DNA of 64,000 nt, taken from Polaribacter vadi. Lineage in GTDB: Bacteria; Bacteroidota; Bacteroidia; Flavobacteriales; Flavobacteriaceae. Under the pieces are notes generated by a model that had not been told where the DNA came from, made no database searches, and was given only the letters and a program-made list of their open reading frames with translations. Positions within the stretch are counted from its first letter, which is position 1. Each line of letters opens with the position of its first letter. This document shows positions 56,874 through 64,000 of this stretch, piece after piece. Both the position numbers and the translations under genes were made by a program. The stretch is from contig NZ_JAHKQL010000003.1 in NCBI RefSeq assembly GCF_018861005.1, positions 1-64,000 on the forward strand. Reading direction: 5' to 3'.

Positions 56874-56910
56874 TTTTTTTCTTTAAAAGTAAATAAAATT
56901 ATGGCATAAA

Positions 56911-56943
56911 AAAAATGCAATCAATATTTTTGATTGCATTTTA
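56911..56943 (-). terminator. Terminator of ppc
   Basis: AAAATGCAATCAA and TTGATTGCATTTT form a 13-bp stem around a short loop. On the minus strand it follows the ppc stop by about 20 bp and is followed by a run of T, so it ends ppc transcription; with A/T tracts on both sides it may act both ways. Confidence 0.85.
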
Positions 56944-56964
56944 GTTTGTTTTTTTAAGAATGTT

Positions 56965-59544
56965 TTAAGCTGAATTTCTACTTGCATTAATGTTACCAAA
57001 TAAAGAACGCATTACCATTTTTTCATAAACTTCTATTTCTGCTTCATTACCTTCTTCTTTCTGTAGGTCTTGAATTTTCTTTAAAGCATATTGTTGAATA
57101 GTTAACAATGGTAAAACAATATTTTCTCTTATTTCTATAGAGGCTTTTCCTACAGGAAAGTTTTCCATTAACTCTTTATGACCAGTTAATTTTAGTAAAA
57201 GACGTTTTGTTGTTTTATATTCTTCAAAAATTAATTTCCAAAATTCTCCAAAAACAGGATCATCTGCCATATAAGCTGTTAAGCCAAAGAAAGATTTTGT
57301 TAAACTCATCATACTATTTTCTAGTAAAGTTTTAAAGAAATCTGATGAGTTATAGAAATCTACAATTTCATCAAATCTACCTGCATCTTCGTATTTTTTT
57401 AGTGCAGTACCTACACCAAAAAATCCTGGAACGTTTTGTTTTAACTGACTCCAACTACCTACAAAAGGTATTGCTCTTAATGCAGAAAAGTCTAAAGTAT
57501 CAGAATTAGAACGTTTACTTGGTCTACTACCAATATTAGTTTTTGCATAGTATTTTAAAGTACTCATTTTTTCTAAATACGATAAAAACTGAGGATGATT
57601 TTTAAAATCTACGTAAGTTTTATAACTAGTTTCAGCTAAATCATTGATAATAGTTCTATGACTATCATTCAATTGATCTTTTGTAAAAACTTCATTTTTA
57701 ATACCAGAACTTATTAATTGTTCTAGATTGTATTGAGAAGAGTCTAATGTTCCAAAATTAGAACTAATTGTTTGCCCTTGAATAGTTAATTGTATTTCTT
57801 TGTCTTCTATAGTTGGTCCTAAAGAAGCATAAAATTGATGTGTTTTTCCTCCTCCTCTTGCAGGTGGTCCTCCACGTCCATCAAAGAAAATAACTTCAAT
57901 ATCAAATTCTCTAGATATTTTTGTTAAAGCTTCTTTTGCTTTAAAAATACCCCAATTTGCCATTAAATAACCACCATCTTTTGTTCCATCAGAAAAACCT
58001 AACATTATTGTTTGTTGATTTTTTCTTTTAGATAAATGGTATCTATATGTTTTATTAGTATATAACGTACGCATTACATCACTTGCATTTTCTAAATCGT
58101 CTACAGTTTCAAAAAGAGGAATTACATCTACTGGTAATTCGTTTTCAAAACCACATAAATTTAGCATTGCAAAAGTTTGCATTACGTTTAATGCTGATTG
58201 GTTATTACTAATAATATATCTATTTGCACCACGTTCTCCATTTCTTTGCTGAATGGTTTTTAAAGCATAAATTGATTCTATGGTTTTAACAGACATTTCA
58301 TCAGATAAAATTTTAGGATCTATATTACCTTTAACTATAGCTAAAATTTCAATTTGTTCGCTTTCTGATAAACGTTGGTAATTTTCTGGAAAAGTAGTGT
58401 CTCCAGCAGCTAATAAATCATCAACTATTTGAGTAAATGCTTTGTGATGTACTCTACTGTCTTGTCTAATATCTAAAGTAGCAAAGTGAAAACCAAAAAT
58501 TCTTACTTTATTAATAAAGTCATTTAATTCTTCAATAAATAAAGAATCATGTTTTTCTTTAATAATGTTTCTTGCGTCTTCTAATTCTTGTAATAATATT
58601 TTTTGAGAAAAATTTACTTTCGCATAACTTCTAACAACATGTTTATACAAACGTTTTTCTATTCTTGCTAAAATTTCTTGAACACCATCAAAAGTAAAAC
58701 GTCTTTTTAAACGTCTTACATCTCTATAGTAGCTTCTTAATATAGATTGACGCAATCTTTCTGCTACATCTAAAGTAATTTGTGTAGTTACAAATGGATT
58801 ACCATCTCTGTCTCCACCAGGCCAAAAACCAAGATCTATAATTTCATTATCAGTAGGATGACCATCATATATATTATTCTGAATGTAATTGTAAATTTTA
58901 CTTACAGAGTGGTAGAATACATTTTCTAAATACCAAATTAAACTTACAGCTTCATCAAAAGGTGTAGGTTTAGATTTTTTGTAAAATGGAGTTTTACCTA
59001 ATTGAGCCAACAATTTTTTGATTAATAATAAATCGTCGTTTTGTATAGCTTCATCTAAGTCTGTAATAATACCTAGAACAGAACCTGGGTAAAATTGTGT
59101 TGGGTGAGCAGTTAAAACGATACGTACTTTAAAATCTTCTAAGTATTTTTTTAATTCTTCTTTTTTGTTGCTTAAAATTGCAGATTCCTTAGAGTTACGT
59201 AAAGTACCAAAACCATCCATATTATTTACAATAGGAAAAGCGGCATCTTCAATAGCATCAAATAATACAACTAAACGTTCTATATATTGTATAAATTGAA
59301 AAAGTAAATCATTTTTTTCGTTATCAGTTGGTGAGTCTTGATATTTCTTAAAAAACTTTTCAATTATTTGTGTTGGATTTTTTCCGTTCTTAAAACCTTT
59401 TTCACAAATCTTTTGAAAAAGAGGCAATAAAACACCTGTATTGCTTATTGTATCGAAAGGTAGTGTTGTGAATATGCTACTATAAATTTGATATTTAGAT
59501 AACACATTGTCATTAAATCTTGTTAATTCTGGTAATGCAGACAT
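56965..59544 (-). CDS. ppc: Phosphoenolpyruvate carboxylase
   Basis: An 859-residue cytosolic enzyme that makes oxaloacetate from PEP and bicarbonate. Conserved blocks are VLTAHPTQ (catalytic His near 147), WPGGDRDGNPFVT, and the mobile loop FFDGRGGPPARGGGKTHQFYASL, the Bacteroidota variant of the classical GRGG(S/T)xGRGGGP loop. The C-terminus is NASRNSA, in place of the (Q/R)NTG ending of proteobacterial enzymes. The length is close to the family norm. It stands alone, with its own terminator. Confidence 0.93.
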   Translation of the reverse strand: MSALPELTRFNDNVLSKYQIYSSIFTTLPFDTISNTGVLLPLFQKICEKGFKNGKNPTQIIEKFFKKYQDSPTDNEKNDLLFQFIQYIERLVVLFDAIEDAAFPIVNNMDGFGTLRNSKESAILSNKKEELKKYLEDFKVRIVLTAHPTQFYPGSVLGIITDLDEAIQNDDLLLIKKLLAQLGKTPFYKKSKPTPFDEAVSLIWYLENVFYHSVSKIYNYIQNNIYDGHPTDNEIIDLGFWPGGDRDGNPFVTTQITLDVAERLRQSILRSYYRDVRRLKRRFTFDGVQEILARIEKRLYKHVVRSYAKVNFSQKILLQELEDARNIIKEKHDSLFIEELNDFINKVRIFGFHFATLDIRQDSRVHHKAFTQIVDDLLAAGDTTFPENYQRLSESEQIEILAIVKGNIDPKILSDEMSVKTIESIYALKTIQQRNGERGANRYIISNNQSALNVMQTFAMLNLCGFENELPVDVIPLFETVDDLENASDVMRTLYTNKTYRYHLSKRKNQQTIMLGFSDGTKDGGYLMANWGIFKAKEALTKISREFDIEVIFFDGRGGPPARGGGKTHQFYASLGPTIEDKEIQLTIQGQTISSNFGTLDSSQYNLEQLISSGIKNEVFTKDQLNDSHRTIINDLAETSYKTYVDFKNHPQFLSYLEKMSTLKYYAKTNIGSRPSKRSNSDTLDFSALRAIPFVGSWSQLKQNVPGFFGVGTALKKYEDAGRFDEIVDFYNSSDFFKTLLENSMMSLTKSFFGLTAYMADDPVFGEFWKLIFEEYKTTKRLLLKLTGHKELMENFPVGKASIEIRENIVLPLLTIQQYALKKIQDLQKEEGNEAEIEVYEKMVMRSLFGNINASRNSA

Positions 59545-59761
59545 ATTTCTTGAAATTTAGTGATGTGAAATTACAAAAAACCAAAAATAAAGAACCTAGG
59601 TTTTTAGGAATAATGTCTTTAAAAAATTGCGAAAATGATAGAAATTTACGCCTGTTTTTCTGAAATGTTTAATTTCTATTCAGCTGTGCTGATTTTGTTA
59701 TTTTTTATACCCTTTTAAAGGTTTTTATTTGATGAAACCTTTTGTTAATACAATGATTTTA

Positions 59762-61729
59762 TTATTCTTTATTAAAGTTTTCTACTCCTTCTTTTAACCA
59801 AGAATAATAAGTATCTCTGTCTGTATATTGTTGTGCAGAATTTAAAATCTCTAAATCAGGACTTAATAAAATATAATAAGGTTGTGATGCGTTTTTAAAA
59901 TTGATAACTTGAAATGTAGACCATTTATCTCCAACAGTTTTTATTTTTTTAATTTTACCATTTGGTTTTAAAAAGTCGAATTGTTGTGCTTCTGGTAATG
60001 CTTTCTCATTATCATCTACATACAAAGAAATTAAAATATAATCTTCTTTTAAAGTTTGATAAATGTCTGGTTCACTCCAAACATTTTCTTCCATTTTTCT
60101 ACAATTTACGCAGGCCCAGCCTGTAAAATCTAATAAAATAGGTTTGTTAACTTCTGTTGCTTTTGCTAAACCTTCATCAAAATCTTTATAGCAATCTAAA
60201 CCTAAAGGGCAATCGCTTTCTTGTTCATAAATACTATAAAATTGTGGAGGAGGAAAACCACTTAATAAACTTAAATTCCAAGTAGGATTTTTTAAAACTC
60301 CAGGAGTAATATAAATGATAAAAGAGATAACTAAAACCCCAAAAGAGATTCTTGAAAATGATAATTTTTTGATTGGAGAATCGTGTGGGAATTTAATTTT
60401 AGCAAATAAATACAAGGCTAAGCCTATAAAAATAATTACCCAAATTCCGATAAAGATTTCGCGTTTTAAAATATCCCAATGCGCAACTAAATCTGCATTC
60501 GATAAAAATTTGAAAGCTAAAGCTAACTCTAAAAAACCTAAAACTACTTTGGTTGTATTTAACCATCCACCAGATTTTGGTAAAGAATTTAACCAATTTG
60601 GGAACAAAGCAAACAATGCAAAAGGCAAAGCCAAAGCCAAACCAAAACCAGACATACCTGCTGTTAACTGTGTTGCTCCACCATCCGAAGTTAAAGAACC
60701 AGCTAAAAGAGAACCTAAAATTGGGCCTGTACAAGAAAAGGAAACGATAGCTAAAGTTAAAGCCATAAAAAAGATTCCAATAATTCCGCCAACAGAGGAA
60801 GCAGAATCCATTTTATTACCCCAAGAACTTGGTAAAGTTATTTCGTAAAAGCCGAAGAAAGAAAAAGCAAAAAACACTAAAACAGCAAAAAAGAAAATGT
60901 TTAACCAGACATTAGTAGAAATTGTATTTAAAATTTCTGGATCTAAATTATCTAAAAAGTGAAAAGGTAAACTTAGTAATATGTAAATTAAGATGATAAA
61001 AAAACCATATAAAATGGCATTAAAAATTCCCTTCTTTTTATTTTCTGATTGTTTTGTGAAAAATGAAACCGTTAACGGAATCATAGGAAAAACACAAGGC
61101 GTTAAAAGTGCTAATAAACCACCAGCAAAACCAAGAAAAAAGATACTAAATAATCCGTTTGAACTTTCTGATTCTGCGTCAGAAGTGTTTATTAAAAGTT
61201 CAGTATTTTTTAATCCTAACTTTAATTGTTTTGTTAATGCTGCACTTCTTTCATCAACAGTATTCGAAATTTTAATTTGATTATTAGTAAGTGAAACTGT
61301 AAAATCTTCATCGATATTTATACAAGCAGTTTCACAAACTTGACCAAAGAAATTTAATTTTACTTGCGTGATTTTTTTGTTGGTTAATTGAATTCTTTGA
61401 GAAATTTTTGCCTTCTCTTTAAAAACAACTTCTTCTACTTCCCAAACATCAGAATATTTTTTAAATGTATCTTTTTCATCAGCTTTACCAATTAATTTAT
61501 AGCCAGTTTCGCCATCAGGAATTGTGATTTCTAAAGGTAAAGAAGCCCCATCAGGATTGTATTGTGAGTACAAATACCATCCTTTGTATAATTTAGCATT
61601 AAAAATAATATCGTATTCTGTGTCTGATATTTTCTTAACAGAAGTTGCAATGGTTATGGGATCATTTTCTGTTTGTGCTTTTAAAAAAAAAGCAGTGAAA
61701 AGGATAAATAGCGTGATGAATTTCTTCAT
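59762..61729 (-). CDS. dsbD: DsbD-type thiol:disulfide interchange protein
   Basis: A 655-residue membrane protein that passes electrons from cytosolic thioredoxin to the periplasm. It has a signal peptide ending FFLKAQ, a periplasmic N-terminal DsbD-like domain (about 25-180, with FGQVCETACINI), eight transmembrane helices (about 190-480; LLTPCVFPMIPLTVSFF and SFSCTGPILGSLLAG carry the paired Cys), and a C-terminal thioredoxin domain with WACVNC (Cys540 and Cys543). Its start codon overlaps the tilS stop by one base (TAATG), so the two are translationally coupled. Confidence 0.92.
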   Translation of the reverse strand: MKKFITLFILFTAFFLKAQTENDPITIATSVKKISDTEYDIIFNAKLYKGWYLYSQYNPDGASLPLEITIPDGETGYKLIGKADEKDTFKKYSDVWEVEEVVFKEKAKISQRIQLTNKKITQVKLNFFGQVCETACINIDEDFTVSLTNNQIKISNTVDERSAALTKQLKLGLKNTELLINTSDAESESSNGLFSIFFLGFAGGLLALLTPCVFPMIPLTVSFFTKQSENKKKGIFNAILYGFFIILIYILLSLPFHFLDNLDPEILNTISTNVWLNIFFFAVLVFFAFSFFGFYEITLPSSWGNKMDSASSVGGIIGIFFMALTLAIVSFSCTGPILGSLLAGSLTSDGGATQLTAGMSGFGLALALPFALFALFPNWLNSLPKSGGWLNTTKVVLGFLELALAFKFLSNADLVAHWDILKREIFIGIWVIIFIGLALYLFAKIKFPHDSPIKKLSFSRISFGVLVISFIIYITPGVLKNPTWNLSLLSGFPPPQFYSIYEQESDCPLGLDCYKDFDEGLAKATEVNKPILLDFTGWACVNCRKMEENVWSEPDIYQTLKEDYILISLYVDDNEKALPEAQQFDFLKPNGKIKKIKTVGDKWSTFQVINFKNASQPYYILLSPDLEILNSAQQYTDRDTYYSWLKEGVENFNKE

Positions 61730-63075
61730 TATATGGTGGTGATTTTTAAATAATTTTCAGTGTTTTTAGTTGATGAAAAACGACGATCTTGTCTGTGGTT
61801 TATCACCCAAATAATTTCGTTATCTACATTACAAAGTAACCAAGTATGTTCTTTTTCTAAGAGCGAAAATTTTTCGTCTTTAAAGTATTTGCTCAGTTTC
61901 TTTTTTCCTAGCATTCCTGTTGGATAAAGATAGTCTCCATTTTTCCATTTTCTAACAAGCAAAGGGTATTTTAACAAATCTTTATCAATGTAAATAGTCT
62001 GTTTATTTTCTTTTGATTTTTCATCAATATCTTCTAAAACTAAATGAATTGGAGTTGTTATTTCTGATTGATCTTTCTGTATTTTAAATGTCATTTCTTG
62101 CGAAGTTGACAAATCTATTTTAGATAAAATTAAAAAGTCTCTATCTTTTAATAATCTATGGGTTTTAGAAAAAACTTGTTTACCAGATTGTGCTGATAAT
62201 AAATCGTAAACATCATGCCATTCTGTAAAATTATAATCCTTTAAAAGTTGATATAAATAGGCTTTTGGATTAGAAAGTTTATTAATTTTAGCAATTGTAT
62301 ATTTTGTTATTTCTAAAGTTGAAGATGAATCTTTTTTGATAATTTTTGATGAAACATCTTGAATTCTATCTTCAATTATTTGCTGCGATTCTTGTAAGTT
62401 TTGTAAAGATTTCGCAAAAGTTTCTAACAAACTCGGATTGATTTCCTTTAAAATAGGTACTACTTGATGCCTAATTTTATTACGTACATATTTGGTTGAT
62501 GCATTGCTTGCATCTTCTCTCCAATCAATATTATTGTTTTTGGCATAATTCAGAATTTCATCCCTTGTAAAAGGTAAAAGTGGACGAACAATATTTCCGT
62601 TTTTTTTGGGAATTCCAGTAAAACCATCTAAGCCAGAGCCCCTTGTTAAGTTGATGAGAAAAGTTTCTAAATTATCATTTGCATGATGTGCTGTTAAAAT
62701 ATAATCGAAATTATGTTTTTCTACTAGTTCTTGAAACCAAGTGTAACGTAATTCTCTTGCTGCAATTTGAGTAGAAAGCTTATTGTTTTTGGCAAAAACA
62801 GCAGTGTCAAAATTAATTGTAAAGATTGGTTTGTTGTTTGCTCTGGCAAGTTTTGCTATAAACTCTTCATCTAAATCACTCTCTTTTTCTCTAAGTTTAA
62901 AATTACAATGTGCTAAAGAAATGTCTATTTTTAATTGATAAAAAAGATGATGAAGAACAACAGAATCTACACCTCCAGAAATGGCAAGCAATAGTTTTTT
63001 ATCCTTTAAAAAAGGAAAATTATTATTGATATGTTCTTTGAAGTTCTGAAGCATTTGCGCATCAAAAATACGCAA
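61729..63075 (-). CDS. tilS: tRNA(Ile)-lysidine synthase
   Basis: A 448-residue cytosolic enzyme that modifies C34 of the tRNA(Ile) CAU anticodon to lysidine, essential for AUA decoding. The PP-loop SGGVDS lies at 33-38. Family blocks are HCNFKLREKESDLDEEF, TAHHANDNLETFLINLTRGSGLDG and RPLLPFTRDEI. A C-terminal TilS domain (about 370-445) has VRKWKNGDYLYPTGMLGKKKLSKYFKDEK. It lies 10 bp after the hydrolase gene and overlaps the dsbD start. Confidence 0.95.
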   Translation of the reverse strand: MRIFDAQMLQNFKEHINNNFPFLKDKKLLLAISGGVDSVVLHHLFYQLKIDISLAHCNFKLREKESDLDEEFIAKLARANNKPIFTINFDTAVFAKNNKLSTQIAARELRYTWFQELVEKHNFDYILTAHHANDNLETFLINLTRGSGLDGFTGIPKKNGNIVRPLLPFTRDEILNYAKNNNIDWREDASNASTKYVRNKIRHQVVPILKEINPSLLETFAKSLQNLQESQQIIEDRIQDVSSKIIKKDSSSTLEITKYTIAKINKLSNPKAYLYQLLKDYNFTEWHDVYDLLSAQSGKQVFSKTHRLLKDRDFLILSKIDLSTSQEMTFKIQKDQSEITTPIHLVLEDIDEKSKENKQTIYIDKDLLKYPLLVRKWKNGDYLYPTGMLGKKKLSKYFKDEKFSLLEKEHTWLLCNVDNEIIWVINHRQDRRFSSTKNTENYLKITTI

Positions 63076-63085
63076 TTCTTGTCAT

Positions 63086-63907
63086 TTAAATTTTAGAATT
63101 CAACCAGTTTACAACATCTTGTAGCATTTCTTCTTTACAAAGATCATTGTGTAACTCATGATAACCACCTTCATATAATTTTAAAGTAGCAAATTCTGAA
63201 TTATTTGCAAATTCTTCTGTGCCTTTATAATCGATAATTTTATCATCTGTTCCATGTAATAAATACATTTGTGTTTGTAGTTTACTCGCATTTTCAATAG
63301 CCCATTTGCCAGTTTCTATAAAGGTTAACGAAAAATTAGGGCTAATTTTATTATGCACTAAAGCATCATTTACATATTTATCAACTTCTGTTTGATCTCT
63401 AGAAATATGAGAAGCATCTAGTTCATTTCCCATAGTTATTGAGGGTGCAATTTTTTGTAAAATTTTTCCAGCTGCTAATTTGATTTTTGGTGGTTGAAAA
63501 GCTAGTTTTAAAAACGGACTAGTTGCAATAACTCCTTTTAATTGATGCTTTTTTCTTAATGTATAATTGATTACTGCATTTCCGCCCATAGAATGTCCGT
63601 ATAAAAAAATGGGTTTGTTTGGGTATAATTCTTTTGCTTTAGCTATGGATTTTGAAATGCTTTCTAAAACCGCTTCAAAATTGGGATTATGGCCTCTTTT
63701 ACCTTCTGTTTTTCCATGACCAAAATGATCAAAAGCAACAACAGCAAAATCATTTTCAGTTAATTTTTTTGCAACATGTTTGTAACGATTAGAATGTTCG
63801 CCCATTCCATGTGCTAAAACTACAACAGCTTTGGTTTCTTTTCCTTGCCAATATCGACCGTAAAATTCAGTGTTATAAATATTAAAATTGAATTCTTTTT
63901 GAGTCAT
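63086..63907 (-). CDS. Alpha/beta hydrolase, monoacylglycerol lipase-like
   Basis: A 273-residue serine hydrolase without a signal peptide. The oxyanion block is LAHGMGEHSNRY (31-42) and the nucleophile elbow GHSMGG has Ser106. The acid is in LLHGTDDKIIDY and the His in GGYHELHND. The HGxxEHxxRY block is typical of monoacylglycerol lipase/lysophospholipase-like hydrolases (Hydrolase_4). The natural substrate is not known. It is first in a compact unit with tilS and dsbD. Confidence 0.88.
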   Translation of the reverse strand: MTQKEFNFNIYNTEFYGRYWQGKETKAVVVLAHGMGEHSNRYKHVAKKLTENDFAVVAFDHFGHGKTEGKRGHNPNFEAVLESISKSIAKAKELYPNKPIFLYGHSMGGNAVINYTLRKKHQLKGVIATSPFLKLAFQPPKIKLAAGKILQKIAPSITMGNELDASHISRDQTEVDKYVNDALVHNKISPNFSLTFIETGKWAIENASKLQTQMYLLHGTDDKIIDYKGTEEFANNSEFATLKLYEGGYHELHNDLCKEEMLQDVVNWLNSKI

Positions 63908-63917
63908 ATTAGTACTA

Positions 63918-64000
63918 TTAATTTGTTGCTTTAATGTCGTCAGAAGTATTTGATTTCTGGTCTTTACCCATAGAAACGAGTTGGTAATTTAAGGAATCTT
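63918..64000 (-). CDS. C-terminal end of a gene running off the window
   Basis: The minus strand reads DSLNYQLVSMGKDQKSNTSD, then DIKATN and a stop at 63918, 10 bp before the hydrolase start. The NYQLVSMGKD...DDI pattern resembles the calcium-loop end of GspG-like major pseudopilins, but 26 residues are too few for a firm call. The tight spacing puts it in the hydrolase-tilS-dsbD unit. Confidence 0.5.
   Translation of the reverse strand, partial: DSLNYQLVSMGKDQKSNTSDDIKATN

Noticed and set aside
60315-60848. A 177-codon open frame on the plus strand
   Set aside because: It is antisense to the DsbD membrane domain, Lys/Pro-rich, and matches no protein pattern; a by-product of the real gene.

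Overview
The window is a stretch of chromosome from a marine, alginate-degrading flavobacterium (Bacteroidota), of a Polaribacter-like type. The evidence is the very A+T-rich DNA, SusC/SusD pairs, secreted proteins with type IX secretion (T9SS) C-terminal sorting domains, promoters of the flavobacterial TTG-(17-18 nt)-TAnnTTTG form, and genes without Shine-Dalgarno sequences. The genus is an inference; no rRNA gene is present.

Region 1 (1-27251) is an alginate utilisation locus. It holds two PL6 lyases, one PL7, one PL17 oligoalginate lyase, a T9SS-exported protein with two copies of an unrecognised domain, KdgF, two SusC/SusD pairs, two PKD-type surface lipoproteins, a FadR-type GntR regulator, a hexuronate-type MFS symporter and an SDR that probably reduces DEH. 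Six transcription units start with the same module: a TAnnTTTG box whose TTTG overlaps the first of two or three TTGGTAAACCAA palindromes spaced exactly 13 bp apart. The GntR gene has its own promoter without these palindromes. Surface lyases would cut alginate, SusCD would import oligomers, PL17 and KdgF would yield DEH, and the SDR would make KDG. KDG kinase and KDPG aldolase are not in the window.

Region 2 (27266-45058) encodes very large secreted proteins, all on the minus strand: a T9SS type B PKD-like protein, two related proteins with a shared N-terminal domain, a 2,854-residue LamG protein, a secreted phage-collar-like protein, and a membrane TPR-HTH regulator.

Region 3 (45147-56943) is the comM (YifB-type Mg-chelatase-like ATPase) locus, rearranged three times. 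First, a 7.0-kb integrative element with imperfect terminal inverted repeats splits comM; removing it restores a 511-codon frame. The element carries a large serine recombinase, a catalytic-domain-only tyrosine recombinase, a divergent family A polymerase resembling TV-Pol, and a PstI/BsuBI-like restriction-modification pair. Second, the first 55 codons of comM are duplicated on the far side of an ELWxxDGT-repeat gene. Third, a diverged copy of the comM 3' end lies 14.5 kb away, at the other edge of region 2. comM thus looks like an integration site for one self-mobile element and two non-mobile cargo blocks.

Region 4 (56965-64000) is housekeeping: PEP carboxylase, a DsbD-type thiol:disulfide protein overlapping tilS by one base, an alpha/beta hydrolase, and the 3' end of one more gene.
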